Positions 45,901 through 55,343 of a stretch of DNA of 64,000 nucleotides are shown in pieces. Source of the DNA: Pyrenula massariospora (lineage: Eukaryota; Ascomycota; Eurotiomycetes; Pyrenulales; Pyrenulaceae). The position numbers and the translations under genes were made by a program. The DNA lies in contig JAGFMI010000012.1 of the NCBI GenBank assembly GCA_021030905.1, positions 806,001 to 870,000 on the forward strand. Direction: 5' to 3'. The notes beneath the pieces were generated by a model that was not told the origin of the DNA, made no database searches, and saw nothing but the letters and a program-made list of their open reading frames with translations. Within the stretch, counting starts at the first letter, position 1. Every line of letters starts with the position of its first letter.

Positions 45901-46281
45901 GAAATCCTTGTCCGCGAGAACAATGTTGCCCCCTGCAAAGAATTCTAGGAACAGCCGATATTGCCCGTCGCTAAACTCGATTTCTATCACCCTGTCTGTG
46001 CCGACTTGCGTCACTGCTGTCACCCGTCGAGTCTTCAGATATTTCCTTAGCCTCGAAACGAAGGCGGACGGGGCGGCGGCTGTGGTACGGTTGAAGTCTG
46101 TCAGGTGGCAACGGAACCCGGAATCGACGAGCAACTGCTGCCTTGTACCTGGCTTTGCGAGCTTGAATAGAAATATTCTTGAAGATAAATCGTATATGTT
46201 GGCTATCCTTAGGCTGACAAGGTTTTTTGATATTTCGCGCGCAATCACTTTGACATCGAGGGAGGAGAAGCGCTGCTTCAT
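42913..46281 (-). CDS. RQC2: Ribosome quality control protein Rqc2 (NEMF/Tae2)
   Basis: Single exon, 1122 aa from the Met at 46281; an extension to 46308 adds nine residues. Binds the 60S subunit with stalled nascent chain, supports Ltn1 and directs CAT tailing in yeast. The start MKQRFSSLDVKVIAREI contains D9, and TQVGTDRVIEIEF contains D96-R97. These match yeast D9, D98 and R99, needed for CAT tailing. NFACT-N (~1-500) is followed by coiled coils and NFACT-R (~560-690, IFFISSDGYLVLGGKDAQQN, HADLQGAASVIVKNM). A long acidic linker, a charged coil and NFACT-C (VPVCGPWSALSGRCKYRVKL) come next. The last ~40 residues are Gly-rich with basic ends (GARGGRGSKKAR). Confidence 0.95.
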   Translation of the reverse strand: MKQRFSSLDVKVIAREISKNLVSLRIANIYDLSSRIFLFKLAKPGTRQQLLVDSGFRCHLTDFNRTTAAAPSAFVSRLRKYLKTRRVTAVTQVGTDRVIEIEFSDGQYRLFLEFFAGGNIVLADKDFSVLALLRVVSEGSESVDVKLGAPYPIKFKQNFEGTPRITIERLTTALREQIQRAAATAELGKKRAKKRKEGDDLRKSLSIAFPEYPPHLLDHAFTITKFDASVKPEEALEDQSILSRLYKAIEEANKLFLNLGANDQSSGFIIAIEKDNLESAAKESKHELLYDDFHPFKPQQFEGKPGVRIIAFDGFNETVDEYFSSIESQKLESRLTEREENAKKKIDATRSEHEKRLGALKEVQELHIRQAEAISANVHRVREAINAMNGLIGQGMDWVDIAKLIEAEQKRDNQVAKLIKLPLKLYENTVTLVLSEASTEEDNKDEGYNSEDSEESPPDSDLDDQSARNQPKSSPLLTVDIDLGLSPWANAGNYYDQKKSAAVKEQRTKEASSKALRNAEHKIGVDLKKGLKQEKQALQPTRKQMWFEKFIFFISSDGYLVLGGKDAQQNELLYRRYLKKGDVYVHADLQGAASVIVKNMISTPDAPIPPSTLSQAGALSVCTSNAWDSKAVMAAWWVNADQVSKTAPSGEYLTTGGFMVKGKKNFLPPSQLLLGFGVMFQISEDSAKNHTRHKIQYSESVSGGDQKALELADRTAQMSVEEMLDDTNDVAAEDSDVQNANDGSDSDDETASHVGSVMADDNPLRTGGIAPANGPEMTPKVTLEPAESGKSEKEETSIQEGLDTEPSLQPEKEDAGRHLSARERRLLRKSELSATNSTPSTPGEADTSPNSDNEETPSEPETTASTTTASQKPQPQTPLSRGKRSKAKKAAQKYAHQDDEDRALAMQLLGSAAQQQKSADAEAEKAAREEKAQRDKERRRAQHERAAQTERRRQEGGEGGEDEIDPEVLEQERKELASLDRLVGTPMPGDEILAAVPVCGPWSALSGRCKYRVKLQPGSVKKGKAVREIVGRWAELGKLGPRVVDEGAGDREKVWPREVEYVRAWRVEEVIGAVPVGKVRVVQGGGLGGGAGAGSGGAGGGGKGKGGSGSGARGGRGSKKAR

Positions 46282-46748
46282 TGCAAAAGCTTTAGGTATT
46301 GCCTGCAAGGTAGGGATTTGTTTTGTCGAGAGAGATGACTTGTGATATTTAACCTAGTCGAGTTCAAGCCGAACCCTGTTTGAGAGAAGATCGCATGCGT
46401 GTGGCAGTCTCATCACCGGCCACTATTTCGAGTTCCGAGAGCTCGCGATGACGTCGCCAAATGCCCTGAAGCTGTGCCCTAAATGCCATATACGGTCTTT
46501 CACATACTAAAATATTATTATGGCCAGCGACTTGTTCAGTTATGTACACCAAAAAGTGACACTGTCAATGTTGTGTGATCATTCATGATACTTCTATGCC
46601 GGGGTGGTTTCACGATGTGGCCGTGCCCGCCCTCGTGGCCGCTATCAAGAATTGATTCTTGATGAGATACCAACAAAGACGCCAAAACACCAAATCAATA
46701 CAGATTTAGAGATCTTCTTGAATGAAATCACATAGCCGTATGAATCTG
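46282..46748. other. RQC2 upstream region / coatomer zeta 3' flank
   Basis: 467 bp, no gene seen. AT-rich at 46620-46730. Confidence 0.4.
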
Positions 46749-47407
46749 TTACATGTTGTTCCTTGCTGCCTCCGCGAGTTTTCTCTTCCCAAACTCCCAC
46801 GCATTTAACAAGCCCTGTTCGCTTAAATCGATATTCTTGACGCTCGGCGCATCTTGTGCTGGAGCTCTCGATACACGGCTAGAGACTATGACAGGATCTG
46901 TCTCTAATATAATGCCATCGTCCACGATCTCATCGACTGCTAAGGACACGAGGTCATAATTCTCTATAATTGTGCGCTTGTCCGTGGAATTCCTGGAAGC
47001 AAATTGTGAGTAAGGGAATGATAACGAAGTGGGAAGCGTTCATACTTGAGTAATATGCTTAGAGAGTCTCTAAGCGCCAATATGACATTGTAGAGCAATA
47101 TCTCGTTCTCCTCTGCCCCACCGACCACGTACAGCATAACGTCTCCTTCCATTTTGAAGACAACAACCTTGTTGTCGTACAAGATGACATCGGAACTCTG
47201 CTTGGCTGTTTTTTCTAGGAGTCCCTTTTCAAATGCCTTCTGGTCTTTGAGTTGCGGGTATGGTGGTGTGGGCAATGTAGCGCTGGAGGTCGCTGAAGTA
47301 TGTGGTGGGGAGTAGTATTTTGCAAATAATCTCGAGGACTCAGCGGAGACATCAGAGGAAAGTATGAGGACAGCAATTATGCTGTGAAGCGACATGTTTG
47401 GCGCCAT
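46749..47407 (-). CDS. RET3: Coatomer (COPI) subunit zeta
   Basis: Exons 47407-47046 and 46992-46749, 53-nt intron (GTATGA donor, TTCCAG acceptor), 201 aa. Small longin-fold subunit of the COPI F-subcomplex, on Golgi-ER vesicles. Family landmarks: MSLHSIIAVLILSSD, LFAKYYSPPH, KAFEKGLLEKTAKQSSDVIL, VVGGAEENEILLYNVILALR, then across the intron DKRTIIENYDLVSLAVDEIV, DDGIILETDP and VKNIDLSEQGLLNAW. The length suits the family (~190-200 aa). Same strand as RQC2 and the helicase. Confidence 0.95.
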
Positions 47408-47623
47408 GATTGGCGTATCTTGAGGTCTGGTAGTTGATGCGGCTATCGGCTCTGGAATGGAAGCTTTTTACCAGCTGTCGAGCTCAGCCTTGTTCAAAAG
47501 CACAGACCACCATGCAACTAGTCGCGAGGCTAAGGCCTAATTGACCAGATAGAGTGAAATGCTTTAGAATACATGGTTTATCTACACATATTTTGTTTCA
47601 CTCTATCTAGATGAAACCCACTG

Positions 47624-49834
47624 TCAATTGAAGTCTCGAAGCGCCGTCGCTACCCAATCCATTTGAACGGTACTAACACCTCTTGCATAGCTGCGATTTG
47701 TGAACACAAATTCATTGTACATAATAGCTTCAGCCTTTCTACCGAACAAGACGCTACTAGGATGTATTGAGACAGTTTGGTTTCCCATCAAGGTTCGATA
47801 GCTACCATCTGGCATCAGTCTTGCCGTATTTGAGACGAAACCTGTTAAAAATGCATTTAATATTCTTGAAGCAACTATAGTGCGATCGCTCTGTCGCCCA
47901 AGATCGCTTGTTGTGCCAAGTAGTTGGTTTGTCTGTGATAGCAACTGTTTTCGTACATCCATGACTGCCTGCATGGCACGGTGATTGACAAAATGTCGGT
48001 GACACCAATCCCTGCGGTCGACATTGTTTGCAGCGTAAGCTTGGACGGTTGCAAGAAGCGTCATATGATCACCCTCCCGGCGGTAAAGCTCTTGTCGAGC
48101 GGCATCAAATTCCTCCTTCTTTTCCTCGGAGGACGAGGAGAGGAAGATGTTCTCAACCGAGAATGCTGAAACAATATCAACACACTCCTTGAGGCAGTCA
48201 TTTTCTGGCTGAGCCGCGGCGACTAGAACACGCCCAAGTCGAACTGGAAGTGGTAGCCTTGCAATCTGAAGGCCGAGCTCCGAAATTCTCCCGGTGCCCT
48301 GATTTATTGCCCGGAGCTGTAACAATTGAAGAAGTGCCTTCTCTAGAGCGTCTCGAGGTGGCTGGGTGAGGAACGGAAAATTTTTGATATCATCGACTCC
48401 ACGAGCTTTGATACACAGTAGGGTTTGTCCAAGATCGCAGCGTAGTATCTCCGGATCATTATCCGGCTCTAATGAGATGTAGTCGGTCTCGGTGTACAGC
48501 CGCTGGCACGTACCAGGAGCTTCTCTGCCAGCACGGCCTGCTCGTTGTTTCGCGCTCGACTTTGAAATGGGCTTCACTAGCAAAGAGTCTAAGCCAAGAC
48601 GGGACCGAAACTGCTTCCGCTTATGCTTCCCGCAGTCTACAACATGCCGGATTCCAGGGACTGTGATGGACGTCTCCGCGATATTGGTGGAAAGAATGAC
48701 TTTGCGTGTCTTCGGAGGCGTAGATTGGAATACCCGCTGCTGAGCAGCTTGAGGTAGTGCAGCGAAAAGCGGAAGTATGAGTAATTTGGGAACAGAAGGT
48801 GGCATGTTCAATGCATATTCATGGCATAGCGACTCAAGACTCTCAACAGTCTCTTGTCCAGTAAGAAATACAAGGATATCACCCGGTAATGGCTCTTTGA
48901 AATGTATTTCAAAAATCACGCTCAGGGCTTGATCAACAAAATCGTGAACAACACGTGGTGCATAAATGATGTTAACAGGATATTGACGACCTTGAATATG
49001 ACAAATAGCAACACCGCAATGGCTAGTTGAAATTAGACCGTTTCCTTTAGACACACTTTTAAGTCTAGGATTTTCTTCAGGATCTGATGAAATACCAGAC
49101 CATTCGGAATCAACATCGTTAGCAAATTCCGAGGCTGAATCTTGGAATTGGCTGCTTGGATTCGAGGCCACGATCATATCGCTGTCGTCTTTGAAAAATC
49201 GTTCAATGGCCTGCATATCTGCCGTGGCACTCATGATCACAATCTTTAATGGAATACCGAATCTGCCAGGATCGAGATTCTGAGAAATAACCTTCAAGAA
49301 TCCGAGAACTATGTCTACGTTGACACCTCGTTCATGGACCTCATCGACTATGACTGCCGAGTATTGGGTCAGCATGGGATCCCGAAGCAGCTCCTGAAGG
49401 AGCATGCCCTCGGTCAAAAACTTGATTCTAGTACTAGGCGACACGGAAGTATCGAACCTTACAGAGTAACCAACAGTCGAGGCGGGCGACGATGATCCCA
49501 GAGGGGTCCCTACCTCTTCAGCGACCCGGCGAGCAAGCGATACAGCAGCAACTCGCCGAGGCTCTGTGATGGCTATTGCACCTCCTATCCTTGATTTGAC
49601 GCCAGCTTCGTTCGAGTACTTGGCCTCCTGTTCTCTGCACCAATTTTCGTTCATTAACAACTGAGGCACCTGGGTTGACTTGCCACTACCTGTTTCGCCA
49701 ACGAGTAGAAGAACATCGTTCTCTCGCAGCGCTTGACGGATCTCACGGTCACGTGAATAGATTGGCAAAGACAAACGCGTAGCTTTGAGATCTCGGGCCC
49801 TCTGTTTAAGATTGCTGCCTTTTCCTGTGCTCAT
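47624..49834 (-). CDS. DHR2: DEAH-box RNA helicase, Dhr2-like
   Basis: Single exon, 736 aa, close to the 735 aa of yeast Dhr2, a nucleolar helicase for 18S rRNA maturation. Motifs in order: I GETGSGKST (46-54), Ia TEPRRVAAVS, II VDEVHERG (DEVH, not DEAH), III MSATADM, IV LVFLTGQETVESL, V TNIAETSITVPGIRHVVDCG, VI QRAGRAGREAPG. HA2/winged-helix and OB-fold regions follow (LEKALLQLLQLRAINQGTG, MLPDGSYRTLMGNQTV). A ~60-residue acidic insertion lies between motifs III and IV (QDSASEFANDVDSEWSGISS). The assignment to Dhr2 among DEAH helicases rests on length and the short N-terminus; DHX33/DHX35-like relatives cannot be excluded. Divergent from RPL10. Confidence 0.85.
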   Translation of the reverse strand: MSTGKGSNLKQRARDLKATRLSLPIYSRDREIRQALRENDVLLLVGETGSGKSTQVPQLLMNENWCREQEAKYSNEAGVKSRIGGAIAITEPRRVAAVSLARRVAEEVGTPLGSSSPASTVGYSVRFDTSVSPSTRIKFLTEGMLLQELLRDPMLTQYSAVIVDEVHERGVNVDIVLGFLKVISQNLDPGRFGIPLKIVIMSATADMQAIERFFKDDSDMIVASNPSSQFQDSASEFANDVDSEWSGISSDPEENPRLKSVSKGNGLISTSHCGVAICHIQGRQYPVNIIYAPRVVHDFVDQALSVIFEIHFKEPLPGDILVFLTGQETVESLESLCHEYALNMPPSVPKLLILPLFAALPQAAQQRVFQSTPPKTRKVILSTNIAETSITVPGIRHVVDCGKHKRKQFRSRLGLDSLLVKPISKSSAKQRAGRAGREAPGTCQRLYTETDYISLEPDNDPEILRCDLGQTLLCIKARGVDDIKNFPFLTQPPRDALEKALLQLLQLRAINQGTGRISELGLQIARLPLPVRLGRVLVAAAQPENDCLKECVDIVSAFSVENIFLSSSSEEKKEEFDAARQELYRREGDHMTLLATVQAYAANNVDRRDWCHRHFVNHRAMQAVMDVRKQLLSQTNQLLGTTSDLGRQSDRTIVASRILNAFLTGFVSNTARLMPDGSYRTLMGNQTVSIHPSSVLFGRKAEAIMYNEFVFTNRSYARGVSTVQMDWVATALRDFN

Positions 49835-50220
49835 AGTGGCCAGATCTCATACGCAGAGCTTACACGGAGAAAAGGAAGATCCGACGTTGATAGATCGGGC
49901 GACTAAGGAGCTGAGAAACAAGTTGGTAACTTGTTGGTGAGAGCGAGAATGACTCATAATAGCGTCGACGTTCGGAAAGTTCTCAACTCCGTATCATTGT
50001 CGCGGTATTCGGAGTTGATGTTCCACCGTTAATTGTTGGAAGACTGGAGGAACAGCCCCAAGAGGGTGCTTAGGGCTGGCCGCCGCTTACCCTAGTGCCC
50101 CACCCGTGGCGAGTTGCTTGTAAATCAAAGACCTCTACCTCCAACGCCGACTGACTTCGCAATTCTCATCTTCTAACTCATTTTTCTGCCAAAACAATCA
50201 TCTGAGAGCGAAATATCAAG
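49835..50220. promoter_or_regulatory. Divergent promoter, DHR2-like helicase / RPL10
   Basis: 386 bp between start codons of a ribosome-biogenesis helicase and a ribosomal protein, so co-regulation is plausible. A CTTACCCTAG at 50088-50097 resembles the telomere-like boxes found upstream of some fungal ribosomal protein genes, but this is only a resemblance. Confidence 0.4.
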
Positions 50221-51043
50221 ATGGCTAGACGTCCTGCTAGATGTTATCGCTACTGCAAGAATAAAGTAAGCTATTTATCGCACGTCTCCAAAGCGAACAC
50301 TGACCAGTCAAGCCTTACCCCAAGTCTCGATTCAATCGTGGTGTTCCCGACCCAAAGATCAGGATTTTCGACCTTGGTCGCAAGAGAGCCAACGTTGATG
50401 AATTCCCTCTCTGTGTTCATATGGTCTCAAATGAATACGAACAACTAAGCTCTGAGGCTCTCGAAGCCGCCCGAATCTGTGCCAACAAGTACGTTTCTGA
50501 GTTTCTCTTCATTATTTTGACCCGAGATCTCGAGAGATTCCGAAATCGAAAAGCTTTGTCGCTACAGATCTGCTAACCGAAGTATTGGATAGATATCTTG
50601 TCAAAGTTGCCGGGAAAGAAGGTTTCCACCTCCGCGTTCGCGCCCATCCATACCATGTTGTTCGTATCAACAAGATGTTGTCCTGTGCCGGAGCCGATAG
50701 ACTTCAGACCGGCATGCGTGGCGCTTGGGGCAAGCCGAACGGAACCGTTGCTCGTGTAAATATTGGCCAGATTCTTCTCTCTGTACGGACCCGAGACTCT
50801 CACCGCGCCACCGCTGTTGAAGCTCTTCGTCGCTCGATGTACAAGTTCCCCGGCCGCCAGAAGATCATTGTCAGCAAGAACTGGGGATTTACACCACTCC
50901 GTCGGGATGAGTATGTCAAGTTAAAGCAGGAAGGCAAGGTGTTGATGGATGGGGCTTATGTACAATTCCTGCGTAACAAGGGTCACGTTGAAGACAACAT
51001 GAAGCGATTCCCTGGTGCATACGAGACTGCGAGCGAGGCATAG
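50221..51043 (+). CDS. RPL10: 60S ribosomal protein L10 (uL16)
   Basis: Exons 50221-50265, 50313-50488 and 50593-51043 (223 aa). Introns are 47 and 104 nt. The start [15 protein letters not shown] is joined to [20 protein letters not shown], then [60 protein letters not shown] and [18 protein letters not shown], essentially the canonical protein. Component of the 60S near the peptidyl-transferase centre, and joined late in assembly. The first acceptor must be the AG at 50311-50312, giving PYPKS, not the nearer CAG at 50305. Confidence 0.97.
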
Positions 51044-52021
51044 ATTTCAAAGATTGTTGCTTTCCTAAGGAACACCCGGCTTGGCGGCTAGCCTTCGCTA
51101 TGTATTTCACTCAGCATTATCCAGGCGAATAGCTTTCGCAAATCAATGATCTTGTTTGGAAGCAATGTGCGAATGCATATAATCGTCAACGCAAGCGTAC
51201 TGGAAAAACATTTTCCAGTAAGGTTGGCAACCCTGTGTAAATGCCATTCTATGCATGTGCTACGGATCGAAGCCGACTTGAAGAGGTCAACCGGGGATGC
51301 GCTAGCAGAAACAAAATGCCCAATATGACAACTAGATGGGTAGATGAGGTAGGTCACCAGACGCCGACGTTGACCATCATTGGACACATTGAAGGACAGT
51401 GGAACGATAATCTCTAACAGTCGTAGGCAGTAATTACGGAATACTATTCTCGTCAATCTCATCGCGTTCAGGCAGTTGGGCCGCTTGTCAGGGACCCTTT
51501 TTGTAGGCGATATGCATCGTGGAGGGGGACTGCATTAGGCCAAGTGGCTGAGAGCCGCGCATCGTCTCACCAACCAGATGACTGTCTGGTTCGCCAAAGC
51601 GAAGCCTAAATCGGCCCCCAGCCGTCATCATATCAGGTAAGTCGAGCTGTCCCTTGAGGAACACCGTGCTTAACTTCCCCATCCATCCATACACCGCCCC
51701 CAGCTGATAGATTACTATTCGAGGCAGCAAGGTCAAACATTGTGAATAATCTTGAAAGCCTGGAGGACAGTTGCCTTTGTATTCTCCGCTTTTCTCCAGA
51801 CCACCTTGAGCCCTTCGCTCCTCCAACTCCCATCCCACCTCGTGACGATATCGATTCCCAACCTCAATCATTTGGAAGCAATCTTCTGGCACCTCACATG
51901 ATGCTGTCATAATAATCTGTTCCGTTGCAGTTTCCTCCCAGACGCTCGCCGTGAAGAGTGAGACTGCGGTCTCAAGCTGTGACGAAGGCAGTCTGCTCCT
52001 CCATCCTTTCAGTGGCTCGGG
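51044..52021. other. Intergenic, one doubtful minus-strand frame
   Basis: 978 bp. Contains a 182-codon minus-strand frame (51488-52036) that overlaps the next gene's start by 15 nt and has no recognisable domain. Not accepted. The remainder is the promoter of the gene at 52022. Confidence 0.35.
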
Positions 52022-53788
52022 ATGGCGTTCCGACAACCTACTGCTGCACCATCTCGACCAGCGCAGACGTCTGCTCCTCCTCTACAAACACAACATACTT
52101 TCCGACAGCAGGAATACGTCGAAGAATCCCACGAATGGGTTATCTTTTCCCCATCTCAAGACGCCGCCTCCTCCACTCAAACACAAACTATTTCATCCGA
52201 CCGAACACGAACTGCAGGTCTGTCAAGGATCAGCGATTTTGGATCACTCAGGACTAGCGCGAGATCAGGCTACTTAGCGGATGAGGCATCTCCAAATGAG
52301 GAAGACGGCGATTTAGATAGTCTAGACGAGGGTCTACAAGCATTTCGTGAGCCGTCACTCCATCGATCTCCTACTTCTAGGCTCGAGCAAGATCAGGGGA
52401 CGGTTTTGCCGGCACACGATGGTCTCGGATCTTTTCAAGCTTCAAGTGCTCCTGTGCAGGAGCAGCTCTGGCAGCACGAACAATACAACCCAAAGCGGAA
52501 GTTCGAAGGCCACCATCGCCGTCGCTCGAGCGTTCAAAGGAGGCTCGATACTATTGGAGAAGACGAAACTGGAAATCTAGACGAGGAAAAGCGGATACGA
52601 ATCGAGAAATGGCGACTGGATCAGAGCAAAGCGCTGTTGGATGAGATTGAGAAGGAGACACGACGTATGAATCGACAATACTCATCCAAAGGTCCCCAGA
52701 ATTTAAACGGAACAGACACACCGAATCCTCAAGATAGCATTGTCCCCTCCGGTGATCAGGTAAAAGAGGAAGAGTCTAATGAGCCATTCTGGCGCAAAAT
52801 TACCCGGAAATTCATTCGGGATTTCATTGGCATCGATGAATCACTTTTGTCGGTCATTTTTGGAGAGAGTCTGCCAGAAGACGCCTTTGACAATCCTCAC
52901 GGACGCAGTGGACTTGCTACTGTCGTAGAACAAAGCACTGTGTCACTTGAGGTTGTACAAAACGATAGTAACTGGCGAGATAAGCTGTTACACCGAATCG
53001 CTCGAGAGCTGGGCGTCCTTGTTGATCAGCTCTCTGTTCATCCTGGGGCGTTCAGTGCTTATTTTAAATCGGTTTCTGCTCCTCCAAACGACTATGCTGG
53101 CATCCCTATCAAAGACTACAGTCAAGCGCCGTTATCACCAACAACCTCTGCGGAATTAAAAGATCAAGCCCCTAACAATACTGACACGATTGCATTAAGC
53201 CCTACGTTTCAGCCAACTCTCCAAGCAGAAAACAGGCCTTCCACGTCTCAAGACGCGACATCTTGGGGCATTGATGAAGACCCCGCTACTTCTCCTCTCA
53301 ACAGACAACAAACCTCAACCACCATCTCCGCTGCTGACTCTGAACGTGCCCGCAAATACTGGGAGCAAGACCTCGACCTCAAAATGGTCTTTGGATATCT
53401 GAAAGGCCGTTTCTCCTCATCGCGTCAGCCACCTCACCCCACCACGTACACAGCCTCCCACACCCACGATCCTGCCCGTCGTGCTGCCATCATCCGTCAA
53501 CATCACCCCCTCGTTTCACGCTCACAGCATCATGCCTCCACAACGACGCATCGGCTATCGATATCGCGGTTAAATTCATTCCATGCACTGCATGGCATGA
53601 GGCGGCCTGGGAGCAGCTGTGCAAGTCAGAGCATGAGAAGCAGTCAAAGAGGGAAGGGGAGCTTGATCAGAAGTGGCGGGGGAAGTAGTCGGAATTATTG
53701 GGACATTGGGGGAAGTGTAGGGAGTGGGAGTGGGATTTTGAGTGCAGGAGTTGGAGGTGGGGGTATGGGGGCTTGGGGGGAGGTCTGA
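52022..53788 (+). CDS. Conserved-looking protein of unknown function
   Basis: Single exon, 588 aa. I do not recognise the family. The N-terminus is Gln/Thr-rich with a short motif HEWVIFSPSQ. A basic/acidic region follows with a predicted coiled coil (EEKRIRIEKWRLDQSKALL, EIEKETRRMNRQ). The most ordered part is FWRKITRKFIRDFIGIDESL with LSVIFGESLPEDAF and NWRDKLLHRIARELGVLVDQ, then a small YWEQDLDLKMVFGYLKGRF. The C-terminus is Ser/Gly-rich. No signal peptide or membrane span. Confidence 0.75.
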   Translation: MAFRQPTAAPSRPAQTSAPPLQTQHTFRQQEYVEESHEWVIFSPSQDAASSTQTQTISSDRTRTAGLSRISDFGSLRTSARSGYLADEASPNEEDGDLDSLDEGLQAFREPSLHRSPTSRLEQDQGTVLPAHDGLGSFQASSAPVQEQLWQHEQYNPKRKFEGHHRRRSSVQRRLDTIGEDETGNLDEEKRIRIEKWRLDQSKALLDEIEKETRRMNRQYSSKGPQNLNGTDTPNPQDSIVPSGDQVKEEESNEPFWRKITRKFIRDFIGIDESLLSVIFGESLPEDAFDNPHGRSGLATVVEQSTVSLEVVQNDSNWRDKLLHRIARELGVLVDQLSVHPGAFSAYFKSVSAPPNDYAGIPIKDYSQAPLSPTTSAELKDQAPNNTDTIALSPTFQPTLQAENRPSTSQDATSWGIDEDPATSPLNRQQTSTTISAADSERARKYWEQDLDLKMVFGYLKGRFSSSRQPPHPTTYTASHTHDPARRAAIIRQHHPLVSRSQHHASTTTHRLSISRLNSFHALHGMRRPGSSCASQSMRSSQRGKGSLIRSGGGSSRNYWDIGGSVGSGSGILSAGVGGGGMGAWGEV

Positions 53789-54150
53789 GGAATTGAGAAC
53801 TTTCCGGGAGTGGTCTTCTTTGTTCAATTGACTGAATCGACTAGAAACGTTTGCATGTGTTGGCGTGTGTTTCTGTGCAACAAGAGTATGAATATAGGAG
53901 GCGGACTGATGTTTAAATGGCATGGATGGTACAGTGATCGTTTGGATTGGACGAACATCTAACGCAACTCATAGAATTAAATAATGCATCACCAACTCTT
54001 TGACGAATTGGTGAACGCTTATATTCCGGAGACAGGAGTTCAGTTGAGTGTGAACTTGGAGACCACATTCATGAATAGGAGCAGGAGACGCTCAATCCTG
54101 ATAGCTTTTTAACTGTAAAGTCTATTATTACTCGACATATCCAGCCGCTC
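53789..54150. other. Convergent 3' flanks
   Basis: 362 bp between the stop codons of the unknown gene (+) and RPL30 (-). AT-rich, no gene seen. Confidence 0.45.
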
Positions 54151-54647
54151 CTAAGAGGTCGTTGCGCCTAAGATATCCGAGTCTCCTGCGTCTAGCACCG
54201 CCATGGTCGAGCATCGATATAGCTTCCCACATGCGGTCCCCAATTCAATCTACGGAGCCAAAGTCGGTCAGCACGTGTTCACCCTCCAAAGTCCAATGCT
54301 CGGGACTTCTTCGCAGGGTGTGTAGACAAGGGATAGTACTCACGCTGTTCCCAGCAAAGTGGTGGACAGAAGTTTTGCTAAGCATGGAGTAGTATTCTAA
54401 CTCGGATTTTCGGAGGGGCGGTGTGTTGCCGGCGATGATGACAAGCTTGGCTCTGCTTGAGCGGAGGCATTTGAGGGTTGACTTGTAGCCGAGTGTGACT
54501 ATTTGGAAGCCATGAGCGTCAGTTAGGATCCAATCGTGCAAAGAATTGAAAGTTAGCCGGAGGTTGAATACCCTTTCCCGATTTCATGACCAGCGCCAGA
54601 CGGGAGTTGATGCTGTCGGCTGTCTTCTTGGCCTTTTTGGGTGCCAT
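54151..54647 (-). CDS. RPL30: 60S ribosomal protein L30 (eL30)
   Basis: Exons 54647-54572, 54498-54344 and 54249-54151 (109 aa). Introns are 73 and 94 nt. Reconstructed protein: [25 protein letters not shown], then [71 protein letters not shown] and [12 protein letters not shown]. This is the complete canonical eL30, easily missed because no exon is longer than 155 nt. Located in the large subunit. In yeast, L30 binds its own pre-mRNA to block splicing, and whether that holds here cannot be judged from this sequence. Confidence 0.97.
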
Positions 54648-55343
54648 CGTTACGCAATAGAAGCCAGGGTACCAGACTTCTACACAGATGAAGAGGTGGT
54701 TGTGCGCTCCGGCTGTGATGGTATACGATGGAACTTTTGATAGTTTCGCAGCTCTGCGATTTTGACGGTGTGTGGGTCTTGGCGGTCCTCGCTATTATAT
54801 TTTCCCGACCCGAGAGATCGCCGGGCAGGCCTCCAGCCTTGGATCGGAATGTTTGACAACGGCCCGGTCGCGACAAGAACTCAAATAACGGCCGCAGGGC
54901 CATGCGTGACGCGACAGACCAGTATAGATATACTGTAGGCAAACGTAGGCGGTCCTTGTGCCGAAGTTGAATGTACGGCTATCATCTCAGCTTTTGGCAT
55001 GCATCGTGTTGATTATCTTACATTATCCTTGGTACCACCTCCTTGGCCTCGGGACAGGTACTATATCAGTCAGGGATCAACCCTCCGGTAGTAGTGCATT
55101 GCCCCCAGGCCCAGCGGTCAATTTCCCAGTGCACTGATGCTTGCGCAATAACAACTACTCCTATCGAAGACTACGTCTGCATCGTTTCATGACTGATCGC
55201 GCGCAACTATCTCCATCCATTTCCTCTTGACATCAATAGGATTCACCGTATTCGTCGAATGCACGTCGAAATTGGGTGCGCCGTTCGACCGGCTATTTAT
55301 GAACGTTGAAACGCATTCCAGTCGTCACCGAGAACTGGCCACG
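54648..55343. promoter_or_regulatory. Divergent intergenic, RPL30 / coiled-coil gene
   Basis: 696 bp. No gene accepted; a minus-strand frame covering 54553-54942 overlaps the RPL30 first exon. Presumed promoters on both sides. Confidence 0.4.

Noticed and set aside
45674-46345. 223-codon frame antisense to RQC2
   Set aside because: Shadow of the conserved N-terminal NFACT region.
51488-52036. 182-codon minus-strand frame head-to-head with the gene at 52022
   Set aside because: Overlaps the other gene's start, no recognisable motif, no splice or homology support. Possibly real but unsupported.
54553-54942. 129-codon minus-strand frame
   Set aside because: Lies over RPL30 exon 1 in another frame.
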